This document shows positions 24,404 through 35,840 of a DNA stretch of 64,000 bases, one piece after another. A model generated the notes under the pieces. The model was not told where the DNA came from. It made no database searches and saw only the letters and a list, made by a program, of their open reading frames with translations. A program made the translations under genes and the position numbers. Each line of letters begins with the position of its first letter. Position 1 is the stretch's first letter. Origin of the DNA: Gyromitra esculenta (taxonomy: Eukaryota; Ascomycota; Pezizomycetes; Pezizales; Discinaceae); NCBI GenBank assembly GCA_038503075.1, contig JBCAML010000006.1:1240001-1304000 (forward strand). Reading direction: 5' to 3'.

Positions 24404-24945
24404 CGATATGATTTGTAGAGTGCGGTGAGGGTTGTGATGTGTGTGTGTGTGTAGATTAAGTTGATGGAAGAGGTACATGCAGCGATCTACGTACAGTTGC
24501 GATTAGTTGGCGGCATACAATGTGGAGAAACCTCCCAGAGTCTAGTCTACATGTAGCCTTATGAGTATTGCCTTTCCAAGTAGAAGCCTGAGTTCTGCCA
24601 TTACTAATGTATTATCAAGTTTCATGTAGGGCGCAGAGGCCCGAGTACATGTATTCTATGCTGCATGGAAACGTTTAACGAAACTACTCGTATACATGTA
24701 CATGTAGTTAGATATTGAGATATCTGGATTCAGGTTGCCCATCAGCGGATGCTAAAACCGATGAATACGTGTGTGTGTTACTCTGCAAGAATTTAATCCC
24801 AATGAGCATTCTATGCTTGCAACGATATTTCCTAATGGGCACAAAAACAAGAGATTACACCACCATTCGCAACCTCTTCGTTTCTATATTTCACGGTCGG
24901 TAAAATCAGTATTTATCAGCAACATATTGCTCCCGCTACGCCAAC
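24404..24945. other. intergenic with TACATGTA cluster
   Basis: Four TACATGTA sites at 24548, 24646, 24693 and 24699 (the last two overlapping), and a GT microsatellite at 24437-24453. Probably the promoter of copy A. Confidence 0.5.
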
Positions 24946-26214
24946 TTAGTCGGTGGTTTCGTTTCCAATGTGCTCCTTTTTTACTACCACCCCTTTGGGC
25001 TCCCCCATGACCGTATCTTCGGCAACGGTATCTCTCTTCTCATGCGCTTTGCCGCGGTTGCTTTCCGAGTGTGATTCAACCACTTCATCGGATTTCATCT
25101 GCTGGATGTTTCCCTCCCTCGAAAACAATCCAACTAAGTGTCCCAGAGAAGCCCTATTACAAGGAACAGATTCTTCATGGCCGTGATCATCGAACACATG
25201 ACGGGAAGTCTTAATATCTTTAGGGGCAATCGCTGGGGTACGGTAACTAGAATCACCACCATCATCGTTGAAGTTATGTTGCTGACCAGCCTCAATAGCA
25301 CCTATATTCGGCTTAGCACTGAGTTCTTTATTCCTTAGGGATAAATCCTTACTCGAAAGTTTCTGATGTGCTTCCTTGGCGTGCTCACTCTTAGTAATCG
25401 AGCTGCTAGAAAACTCTCCACATGGGTCGACCATGCATTGATCACCTTCGGAGACTACATCTATGTTAACGGTATATACTGAATCTGCGAGAGTACGCTC
25501 CTTACTAGGGGACTTTGAATGCTCAGCTCCGGCATACTGCTGCCTAGGTTTAGAGTTCTCGGTTGATTTTCCGTGCTGGTCGATCATGTAATCGAATAGC
25601 GATTGCGGTGAAACTTCAAGCTTCAGGGGGTCAACTCCAATACCAGGAGGCTCGTCAGGGAGAACAAGGCCATGGGATCCATTATCTGTGTGGCTGGAAA
25701 TCCCACTGGCAACCTCTGGGACAGCTTTGCCAACAAAATCAGGGACATAATAAAGTTCCGCAAGGGGTTTTTTGTTAGAAATTTGGAGCGCTATATCTAG
25801 ATTAGCAACAAGCTTCTATTGCTATGATTTAATCTTACCTAGAGATTCCCGATGTTTCGAGTTGGCATGACTTTTCCACTGTCCCACGCCCGCAAACAAC
25901 CTACTACACTGACCAATCTTGCATTTGTAAGGCTTCTTCGGCGCACCTACCTTTAAATATTAGCAGCGGACTTAGATATCTGGGGAAGGATCGTTACCTG
26001 GGGGTAGGGGTATTAGACCCTTAGTGCTGATTGATCTTAGCCGTAATTCGTAACTATCGAACGGCTCTTGATGATCAAACCTGTTGCCCTTTAAACTTCT
26101 GCGCTTTAATCCTTGCCTGGCATTTTTGACAAATCTTCCCCCCTTGGCTACGACTGGCTTTTTGTTCTCCTGGAGCTTTTGTGGGGGATGAACTGCTGCA
26201 GTAGGCTCAGACAT
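24946..26214 (-). CDS. C2H2 zinc-finger protein, single finger
   Basis: Three exons: 26214-25998, 25946-25839, 25796-24946, giving 391 aa. Introns are 51 and 42 nt, each with GCTAAT just before the acceptor. Exon 2 is almost exactly one classical finger, YKCKIGQCSRLFAGVGQW then KSHANSKHRE: C-x4-C-x12-H-x4-H. Exon 1 is basic (KKPVVAKGGRFVKNARQGLK RRS). Exon 3 is acidic, Ser-rich and disordered, without domains. A single finger with disordered arms suggests a nuclear or chromatin-linked role, but one finger alone rarely gives DNA specificity. I do not recognise a family. The acceptor of intron 1 was chosen at TTAAAGGTAG because the nearer TTAAAG leads to a stop. Confidence 0.75.
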
Positions 26215-26883
26215 CTTCACCTCGCTGCTCGGTGACGATTTAGTGACTATAGCTAGCGATCTCTAGTGAAAACGGGGGAGTTGGGATCCTGGGCTGATAT
26301 TGGATTGATTGAGGTGGCTGTAAGTTAAGTCTTCCTCTGTTGGAAGGTGATGCCGAGTTCCTGAGGAGGGTTGGTGGTCTCGGAAAAAGAGTAAGATGTT
26401 TGACGAGGGATTGTATGGTAGAGAATTGACAAGACTACCCACGATACCTCCAAAACCGTAAACGCAATCGGTATGACCGAAGTTGAGGTTGGGTCCAGAC
26501 TATATGCGTGCTTGGTCCGCCGGCTGTTTTCCCGTCAATCGCTCGGCGTTTTTTGTGCTGGTGTCAAGGGGCACAGGATTCAAAGTTGTTATCATGTGCA
26601 GCCAGGGCATAAATCTGTGTATCATACATGCATTCCACACTCATAGCTACATGTATGTACCATTTCATAATCTTCTCAGGTTGTCGCATCTATCCCAACA
26701 GAGAAAGAAAGAAGAGCTAGAATTCTTGTCCACATGTAATTTATAGATTACGACTTGCTCGGTAGAAACACCAAAGACTGACCCAATATCAAAAACGCCC
26801 GCCACCACCAAGGAACAGTAAACTAAAGTACAGTACAGAAACAATTAGAGGGTATTAAGTATGCATGGTGAACAAATCCACGT
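26215..26883. other. upstream of C2H2 gene; 3' side of SNARE gene
   Basis: No gene supported. TACATGTA at 26648. Confidence 0.4.
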
Positions 26884-27737
26884 CTAGACAATTAAAAGCA
26901 TCACCAATAGAATTATCAGCACCAAAATCAGCAGTCCAATACAGCACGAACTCGCCGTATCTATCATAGGTCAGCACTTATCCCGCCCCCCATCTAGTAT
27001 AAAAGCAATCCATACCTTCGTTTTTCCTAATAAACCCATTCAAATCCCTCACACCCCTCTTCAATTTGTCCTCGATCCTCCCCGCGTCCCTATCTACCTC
27101 CTCTAGCATCTCCGTCTGCTCCTCGAGCTCTCTATTCATCTCATGCGCCTGCTCCCTCAAATTCCCTACAGTACGGCTCACATCTTCCAGCGCCAGATCC
27201 TGATCCGCCAACAGCTCTTGTTGCTGCTGTAGATTAAACTGCGTATACGCATCATCTCCACCTCCACCCTGCTGCTCATACCCACCCACTGGCCCAACTC
27301 CAGCGTTACTACGGCCCCCAGTACCCAAAGGTCCATGTTTTGCCAGTTCTTCTCGAATATCCAGTACCTCGCCTTGCACCTCGTCGACAAATCTCCGCCG
27401 GCGCGCAACCTCGGGAATGTCGAGGCCGAACTTGTATGGGTCTTCTTCGATGGCGCGGACAGAGGCTTGGAGGTCTGTTAGGTCTGCTGAGAGATCGACT
27501 AGATTCTGCGTAAGGTCTTCATGTGCGGATGAGAGCTCGGGGGAGGTTAGGGATGGTGTGAGGGAGCGGATGCGGAGGTATGAGGAGAAGGAGGCGCGGG
27601 TGGATTCGAGGAGGGTGAGGACGTCACTATACACGGATGTTAGTTACAGCTTTGGAAGGGGCCTGGAGGGGTGGGAAAGTGGGGGGAGACTTCTGGAATT
27701 GGATGAAGGGATCGGTGTCGGCAGTTGAGGACATCAT
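26884..27737 (-). CDS. TLG1: Qc-SNARE, Tlg1/syntaxin-6 type
   Basis: Three exons: 27737-27691, 27626-27016, 26960-26884, 244 aa. It mediates fusion at the trans-Golgi and endosomes. The N-terminal helical domain starts DPFIQFQND then VLTLLESTRASFSSYLRI, and EEDPYKFGLDIPEVARRRRF is the family hallmark of the Habc region. The SNARE motif (about 155-215) has the zero-layer Gln in RELEEQTEMLEEVDRDAGRI. Exon 3 supplies the membrane anchor, two Cys followed by about 20 Leu/Ile/Val, ending two residues after the hydrophobic run, as in tail-anchored SNAREs. The first donor (GTCTCC) is unusual. The final intron has GCTGAC before its acceptor. Without exon 3 the protein would lack any anchor, which supports the model. 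Confidence 0.9.
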
Positions 27738-28288
27738 CTTGAAAATATGGGAGCTTGAAGCTGGTGGATTTCGAGGTTCTGCTTGAGACAGGCTGACGTT
27801 CGGGGGTGGTTATCGAGATCTTATCTTATCTGATGACCATGCATTGAAGATTGTTGGCTTGTGTTGATAAGTTAGATTGGTGACCTCGATTTTTAAACGG
27901 ATGGGGCATAGTTACATGTACGTGTACGTGAGTTTACACGTGTTTACCGAGTGGCAGTTTTATTATGATTTAATCACTTCTATGTTGGATACATGTAGGT
28001 GCGCTTCAGGAAAATCGTAATCACATAACGTCATTCTTCTGTTTTACAGCCCAACTCTTCCTCATCAAACCACATGTACTGTAACCCCGCCCAATCCCGT
28101 ATGAACTAAACAAATCACGCCTTTGATATTACGTATATATAAAGGGCCCACAAAATTTAAAAAAACAACGGATAGTTTTCGTCTCCATCATCCACCCCTT
28201 TGGTAGCCAATTTAAACCCCCCCGCTTCATCCGCGACCGATCCACCTTCTCTAGCCTTTTTGTACTCTCTCTCTCCACTTCCCCACAT
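27738..28288. other. intergenic
   Basis: SNARE promoter side and 3' end of CFIm25. TACATGTA at 27913 and 27990, and a TTATCTTATCT (inverse GATA pair) near 27822. Confidence 0.4.
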
Positions 28289-29287
<999 letters not shown>

Positions 29288-29640
29288 TTCTGCTAGGCGA
29301 TTGAAGTAGATGCAGTAATGCTTGGGGGATTTGTGGGGGGCGGACGTTTGACAGCAGGTCGCGTCGAGAGTTGACTTAGCAGCTAAACAAAAGGCCCAAG
29401 ACGTTTAGAGGGCGCCAAGACTGACGTTACGCCGCCCAATCAGAGGATCTTCCTGCGCCAAGGAAAGGACCCTCTTTTTGGTGTGTTTCCCCGGAATATC
29501 CCACCTCTGCATTTCCAGAGTTTGTTTCACGAATGGAAGTTCACCAAAATCCTAGTTGCCCTTTTCACACCTAGCCACCTTCCGAGAACTTACTCATATT
29601 AATTGAGAACGCTCCAGTGTTCAATTGATACCCCGCTAAA
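29288..29640. promoter_or_regulatory. divergent promoter, CFIm25 and METTL25-like genes
   Basis: 353 bp between opposite starts. Contains CCAATCA at 29436-29442 (the HAP/CBF consensus) and TGACGTTA at about 29422 (CRE-like). Confidence 0.5.
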
Positions 29641-31568
29641 ATGACCCCACGCCAACCCCTCCCTCTCCCACCCCAATTCACCTCCGTCAACACTTATATA
29701 ACCTCTCTTCTCGCCTTCTCCCGAAATCCACTTTTCCAAACCCTCTGCGGCGGCGTCCATATTCTCGACTTCTTCACTCGTGACTCACTTGACCCTGCGC
29801 AAACTAAGGATCTTTACCATACCATTCTGCCCGCAGAATGGATATCCTACTTTTCCACAAAAGCACTCGACGACATTCTAGAGTTGATACTCCAAACTGA
29901 AATAGCTGAAATAGATAAGAATTGTCCAGAAAGTTTAAAATGTTTTATAGCGGACGTAAAGGCGCACTCACTACGGCGTGGGTTCCAGAGAAAGCAAAGA
30001 ACAAGGAAGGCAATGAAGAAAAGTATGGGTGCAGGAAGAAAGGACGGTGAAGAGTGGGCGCTAAACGCAGGGATGAAGCCGAAAAAGATACACGAGGTAT
30101 GTTATTTGTACCATAGCCAAGCAGTAGTAGTTGAGAATAAGGATTACATTTTTACTATAGGCACATTTTCTTACTAGTTGACGGAAGCCCCGTCATTCTG
30201 TAGGTTGAGAATTTCTCCGAATTCGTCGACGACCTCGTCACCGATATAGCTCAGCAGAGCGAACAAGCCAATGCGATCACTCATATTCTAGACTTCGGCT
30301 CGGGGCAGGCTTATTTGTCACGGACATTAGCAAAGAAGTACAATCACCATGTTGTCGGGATAGAATCGAGAACCGCCAATATAGAAGGTGCGAGAGAGAT
30401 GGATGAGAGATTTGATAATCTGGCCAAAAAGCGGGAGAGGAAGAAGAAAAAGGCAAAAGGGAAACAGGAGCTGGTTGAGGTTGTTGGTAATAAACCAATT
30501 GTGGAGGAACAGGTGGAAACAGGCGGTTCTCTGCAATATATTGAGAAGCGGATTGAGGATGGTAATTTAGGAGAAGTCGTGAGTGCTATTCGGGATTTGA
30601 GCATTTTACCAAAGGAAGAAATGCCAACGAAAAACGACGCCAGCAATGGAGAAGATATCTGTGCGGATGGGGAGTGCGGAGAGACAAATGGTGTGGAAAC
30701 CGGGAAACGGCTAAACGGATTCCTAGAAAAGCATACACAGAAGCAAGATAAGAGATTACTGCTAATATCTCTGCATTCCTGTGGGAATCTCGTTCATCAC
30801 GCCTTAAAGGCATTTATTGCTACTCCAGAAGTAAAGGCAGTCGCGCTAATAGGTACCCTATTTCCCTCCGTTCTCTCCTCTTACGCCTATTAATACCCTT
30901 TAGGCTGCTGCTACAACCTAATGACGGAAAAACTCGGCCCTACCTACAAACCTCCTTACCGTACTCAACACCCTCGCCTCATATCCACCTCTCAATCTAC
31001 TGACCCTCACGGCTTCCCATTAAGCCAACTCCTCACTACGGAGCACTTATCACTCAACATCACCGCGCGCATGATGGCTTGCCAGGCACCCCAGAACTGG
31101 ACAAAAGACACCAGTGCAGCGTTCTTCACGCGCCACTTCTTCCGAGCACTACTACAGCGAGTTTTTGCTGACAAGGGTGTTGTCTCTGCTTCTGCTCCTG
31201 CAGAATCCAATGGGGAGCTTGGGGAAGTGGCTGGAGGTGAACCAATCATCATTGGCTCCCTCCGTAAGAAGTGCTATGATTCATTCCCGTCATATGTTGC
31301 GGGGGCTATTGATAAATTGGGATGGGAACAACGAGTGCGAGTGACGGAAGAGGAGGCGAGGGAGTATGAAGAGAGGTTTGGAGAGCGCAAGAAGGATCTA
31401 AGTGTATTGTGGTGTTTGATGGCATTTTGTGCAGGGGTTGTTGAGAGCCTCGTGGTCGTAGATCGCTACGTTTATTTGCGTGAGGAGGGGGTGGAGGATT
31501 GCTGGGTGGAGGCGGCGTTCGAGTATAGGGAGAGTCCAAGGAATTTGGTGGTTGTTGGAGCTAGGTAG
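29641..31568 (+). CDS. METTL25/RRNAD1-type methyltransferase-domain protein
   Basis: Three exons: 29641-30096, 30204-30852, 30904-31568, 589 aa. S-adenosylmethionine motif ILDFGSGQAYLSRTLA (around residue 182) followed by the acidic strand end VGIESR. Family signatures SLHSCGNLVHHAL and, across the last splice, ALIG/CCYNLMTEKLGP. The central part holds a lysine-rich insert (KKRERKKKKAKGK) and a variable acidic stretch not needed for the fold. METTL25-family members have been linked to tRNA or rRNA methylation, but the substrate here cannot be read from sequence. Introns are 107 and 51 nt. Joining exons 2 and 3 restores GCCYNLM, which fixes the splice site. Confidence 0.88.
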
Positions 31569-32432
31569 CTGTGATTTAGGTGGTGTTTCAGATGCTAGGC
31601 GTAGCATAAGGAATATCTATTTAGGAAGGGTTCTGGGTTAAGAAACTGATGGCGAATCACGAAACACGGCTGCGCTATCTCAAGTCCCGCAGCGGGTCTT
31701 AATTTCACTGGTTTAAGTGTCAAACAAGTTTCCGACACTAATAGGCGACCCTTGGCTAGTCGTTCAAAGGTGTTCCGAAAAGAGGGGGGTACCGGCGACA
31801 AGGCTAGGGGTTCTTTCTGCCCTTCTCGAGAGCAAAAGACGTTGATTCTAAAATATAACTCTTCCCTAGTTTTACTGTCTAGCCTCGCTGAAACCTTCAA
31901 CATACATACTTGCCCCAGCTTGGTAGAGGTTGACATTTTTGATTTCCTTTATCCACTTTTCCACGTGGCAAGTTTTACCCATTATACTTTTTCGTTTGGT
32001 TACTTCTTTGTTTAAGTCAATGTACATATGCATGTACCTTTGGACGATTATTAGCGGTGACAACCCCTTTCCTACCATCTGTTGTTTGAGATATTTTAGA
32101 GACTACATTCTATTCATGTACTCTCGACCCTACGGTTAGCACTATTCAAGGATCTCCTTAGCCGTCTAATACACAGTTACAGGGCGTTTAGCTTTCAAGT
32201 AGGAATATAATATTGAAAGGATTTAATGGTAGGGACCAAGGTATCATAGTATTTTAATGTTAACCGAGACAGTGTCTACAAAAGGAGCTAATCCTTAACT
32301 AACAAAGACTCTCTCCATCTCTTTATACACTCTAGTGTCGTTTGCCCTTATTTATCCATCATATATATCTCAGTATTCCTCAACTGATTTCGCAGACAGA
32401 CGAACGAATCAACAATCTCAAACTCCCAAAAT
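31569..32432. other. intergenic
   Basis: No gene supported. AT-rich second half leads to the promoter of the next small gene. Confidence 0.4.
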
Positions 32433-32918
32433 ATGGCCTCAGAAACTTCTATCATCGCCCTCAAATGCCCAGCTTGCAAACTTTTTATATCTTGGGACCT
32501 TATACAACATACTCTCTCCACGAAATCATACGCCTGCGGTCACTGTTATACTACATTTTGCTTGATATGCAAAGAACAGTCATCAACGGCTACGGAAATC
32601 CACCCACTCCCCATCGTCTGTCAACCAGACTGTCTCCTAGACTCAGAATATTCTAACGCCTTAATAACACTACTGTTATTCCATGAGACCATAATAGAAC
32701 TAAAACGCCTCTTGGAGACAAGGGCGGACTTGGTGTCGCTAAGAAGAAGCGATAAACAGGATCTGCCGAAGCCTGAGTTAGCGGGAACGGTGAAAGACCT
32801 AGCAAAAAGTTTGGAAGATTCTATCGATAGAGCAGAGTTCCTGATAAGGCTGTCAAGGAGTACGGCCGATGATCTATATACAATGTTGCTAGAGATGGCC
32901 ATGGATCTAAAGGATTAG
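32433..32918 (+). CDS. small cysteine-rich zinc protein, IBR/RING-like (copy B)
   Basis: Single exon, 161 aa. C12-x2-C15-x19-C35-x2-C38-x4-C43-x2-C46-x16-C63-x3-C67: eight cysteines, enough for two zinc ions. LKCPACKLFISW and FCLICK match LQCPSCNLHISW and FCIVCK of the gene at 23867-24403 at the same spacing, so both descend from one ancestor. Copy B lacks the 40-residue N-terminal extension of copy A; its C-terminal half (from about residue 70) is fully helical, probably coiled-coil, and differs from that of copy A. Single-domain form and divergence suggest a fast-evolving lineage family. Function unknown; ubiquitin-related zinc binding is a guess. Confidence 0.72.
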   Translation: MASETSIIALKCPACKLFISWDLIQHTLSTKSYACGHCYTTFCLICKEQSSTATEIHPLPIVCQPDCLLDSEYSNALITLLLFHETIIELKRLLETRADLVSLRRSDKQDLPKPELAGTVKDLAKSLEDSIDRAEFLIRLSRSTADDLYTMLLEMAMDLKD

Positions 32919-33226
32919 GGACAAAATTCAAGCTCTAAATTACACGGATACGGGTAGCCGTGGCTATACACGTAGCATATTCTTTTTTTCCTCCTTGTTT
33001 TCGTTTTAGACAGTTGTAGGACCGATCATTAAATACTTGTAGCTTTTAATTAAATTTTAGTTCTAAAATGCATATACCCAAGCTTTGCAATCATTCCTCA
33101 CCATGACATACATGTATTGCCCATCTCGCCCATCAAGCTCCACCTTCACAACACCTTCTATTCTCATAAATCTGCTCGGAAAAAACACTACGCACTTTCC
33201 ACTCACTCAGTAGCTACGTATGTGTA
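32919..33226. other. intergenic left of MITE
   Basis: 3' region of copy B; TACATGTA at 33109. Nothing else. Confidence 0.4.
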
Positions 33227-33708
33227 CAGTTCAGTGCCATAAATCATCGTCCATGGCCAAAATCACACCAAAAATGGCCAAAATTCCCGGTTTTCAGTTT
33301 GTTCTATCACCAACAACTTTGTGTTAATTATGGTGAAACTTTCTAAAGAAGAGTTTAACTACATAAAGAACCATCTTATGAACTAGAATTTGGGAAATAG
33401 CAATTGTGGCATGGCTAGTAGGATGGGTTGTGGAGTGGGCTACATGAACTGTGCCAAGACTTCGAATTTGTATGGGGTCCAGGCGAAATGCAACCAGAAC
33501 CCAAAACTGCCCTACCTCTGAACCTTACACTACCTCATGTATAAACGGTGTGGGGATAAAATTTTCGTCATGTGATTACTGGCTGTCATTTATTCTGTGC
33601 TGAAATTTGTGAAAATTTTGAGTGGCAATTGTATGTAGGGAGATTATGTGGAAATGTCGATTTTGGGTGTGTTTTTGCACACGAACGATGACTTATGGCC
33701 AAAAACTA
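33227..33708. mobile_element. MITE of Tc1/mariner type, copy 1
   Basis: 482 bp flanked by TA (33225-33226 and 33709-33710). Ends are inverted: left CAGTTCAGTGCCATAAATCA, right (reversed) TAGTTTTTGGCCATAAGTCA, both continuing TCGT and then ACACC(C)AAAA at offset 39. No ORF inside. Shares the offset-39 box with the element at 54992, so both belong to one family. Terminal repeats are about 70% alike, so the copy is old. Confidence 0.75.
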
Positions 33709-33710
33709 TA

Positions 33711-34500
33711 TGTATAGTATGAGAATCGGGGGGGAGGTCTGTGGGCCCCCAATAAACAGCCCTAAAATAATATTCGTACGTAAGCCAGTAGAACCCGGAT
33801 TGCCACACTGAACATTAGAGGAAATCGTTGACGTTATTGCACTGAACCATCACCAGACGCCTTCCCGTAAAATCTTGAATCAGTAAAAATCACTCAGTAA
33901 TATGCAAGACCATAATGGCGCAAAAAAAACCCCCCCTCTCTCCCCGTTAACTATTTGTGTTTATAGTTTAATCCAAAGCTTAAGCGTGTACTACAGGCGG
34001 AAGGGTAAATCTAATGGCAGGTGGTGGTGTATTGCTCAGTCGAATTTAATACATGTAGTTTTGCCAACTTAGCTTGGGCCTCTTAGGAAGTTACCGAGAG
34101 GAAGAAAAACTGCCATCTCTTACTCGTACCACCACTTGTCGTCAAGCGCACCTCTACACCCATGGCACGCTCAGATTTTGTTAACGCCACCCCAGTTTCC
34201 TATCCTAGGCCGGATAGGTTTTCCAGTTAGAGTACAGGTATCACAAACTTGAAAGGCCACAGTTTTCCCCACTGTTACCATCATCGCGATAAGTTATCAA
34301 TATTAGTGTTCGTCGCACCACGTATCCATGCTTCCAATACTACATACAGCCACGTCTATAAAAGATCGTAAGAAAAATTTCGATTCTTCTAGGCTATTCT
34401 TGAGTCACTCTTGAGTCATTCGCGAGTTGACTGCCCATTTTGGACGAACTTACAGGCACAAGCAGTTGTACGTGGAAAACAACAAACCCTAACCCTAGAT
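33711..34500. other. intergenic upstream of Hsp20
   Basis: TACATGTA at 34050; a second TATAAAA at about 34357; two telomere-like CCCTAA units at 34487-34498. No gene supported. Confidence 0.4.
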
Positions 34501-34640
34501 GTCTCAAGATGTTTCGAGAACCATCCATGACGTGAGTTGTCACACCAGATCACTCGAGAACCTTCACAGGATCATCGAGTGATATCTGAGGCATCCTACC
34601 TACTTTGAAGAGAGGGCGAAAAACGTCTATAAAAACCCCT
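34501..34640 (+). promoter_or_regulatory. heat-shock elements and TATA box of Hsp20
   Basis: 34503-34525 reads as alternating cTC/GAt/TTC/GAA/aTC five-base units, a near-complete heat-shock element. A second, CTCGAGAACCTTC, is at 34553-34565. TATAAAAA follows at 34628, about 125 bp before the start codon. This is the expected layout of an Hsf1-driven gene. Confidence 0.7.
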
Positions 34641-34753
34641 AGGACCTACCTAAGCTCCCCGTTCCTCAGCAATTCTATAATCCGTCTGCAAAAAAAATTC
34701 AGAGCTCACATTCACCCTTCATATCCAAGCCACCTTACCTTTTCAATATCAAA

Positions 34754-35326
34754 ATGCCTTTTTCCCGCTTCCACACTCCAACCTCCGCCTTCCCTTCGGA
34801 CATCTTCCGTCTGCTTGATGGATTGAATCAATCCCCTTCATCCGCAACTAATTCCTCACGTGGCGGCAACAAACGCGCATTCTCACCAAATTTCGATATT
34901 CGCGAAACCGAGTCTGTGTTTATTCTCGAGGGAGAGCTCCCGGGTCTCGAAGACAAATCCAAAGTCAACATCGAGTTCACGGACGACAACACGCTCCTAG
35001 TTCGTGGTAGGATTGAGAAATTAATACAAAGATCCTCGCCAAACACCGAGTCAAAGACCACTGAAAGCCCTGCACCCACCGCTGAGAGCAACAATACAGA
35101 AACTCAAGTTCAACGCACGGATGGTAGCGAGAAGGCTATAGGGAAGTTAGCTGAGGGTCATAGATACTGGGTTTCAGAACGTACGGTTGGGGAGTTCCAG
35201 AGATCTTTTTCGTTCCCCGGAGCGGTAGACATCGATGCTGTTAAGGCAAGCCTAGAGCACGGAGTTTTGAAAATTATTGTGCCAAAGAAGGAAGTTGCCA
35301 AGGGCAGGAAGATCGAAATACATTAA
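34754..35326 (+). CDS. small heat-shock protein, Hsp20 family (Hsp30-like)
   Basis: Single exon, 190 aa. An ATP-independent chaperone that holds unfolded proteins in oligomers. N-terminus MPFSRFHTPTSAFPSDIFRL is the usual disordered arm. The alpha-crystallin domain begins NFDIRETESVFILEGELPGL and ends with FQRSFSFPGAVDIDAVKASL, then GVLKIIVPKK, the conserved A-x-x-x-n-GVL-x-I-x-x-P signature. It is split by a Ser/Thr/Glu-rich insert (about residues 95-130), common in fungal Hsp30 proteins. The tail IEIH contains the I-x-I oligomer-forming motif. The promoter carries heat-shock elements. No intron, as usual for heat-induced genes. Confidence 0.94.
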   Translation: MPFSRFHTPTSAFPSDIFRLLDGLNQSPSSATNSSRGGNKRAFSPNFDIRETESVFILEGELPGLEDKSKVNIEFTDDNTLLVRGRIEKLIQRSSPNTESKTTESPAPTAESNNTETQVQRTDGSEKAIGKLAEGHRYWVSERTVGEFQRSFSFPGAVDIDAVKASLEHGVLKIIVPKKEVAKGRKIEIH

Positions 35327-35840
35327 TTGGGTTCTCGAATTTAAAAATCATTAGGGGCCTGTTTGATCAGCTGGGATTCTTAACTTCCATTCGTTTGTAT
35401 ACATGTAGTTCTTTCCTAACTACACATGTCGTTCTTTATAATTATCTGATCTGCGAGCGCTTCTTAAGTAAATTCTAGCCTGTACCATTTTACGAGGATG
35501 TATTTGTTTTTGCAGCACCTGTGTTTTCAATCCGATTACATGTAGCCTTCAAAAAAAATTTCTTTTATGTAATATCTCGTTAAGAATCCCGAAATTAAAG
35601 CATTACTGCTCTGATTCTTGAGAAAACTATCGTGAAAGTGCATGTAGGAATAAAGGCTTGGCTACACTAGTGTCCTGGCTTGAAAGCGTTGTTGGAGCCG
35701 CAACACCACCGAAAGTTTACATGCGCGTCTCCACCAAACGGATTTTAGAGATCACAACCACAACAAGCCACCCTTGCTCCCCGCGGCCCACTGCTACCCC
35801 ACGTCTACCACCCTCGTGAGAATTTACTTCCTCCCTCGTC
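35327..35840. other. intergenic, Hsp20 3' region and Cut9 promoter
   Basis: TACATGTA at 35400 and 35537, the first within 80 bp after the Hsp20 stop. No gene supported. Confidence 0.4.

Noticed and set aside
34487..34498. Telomere-like CCCTAA repeat (also near 53204)
   Set aside because: Only two units in each place; expected by chance and not a telomere.
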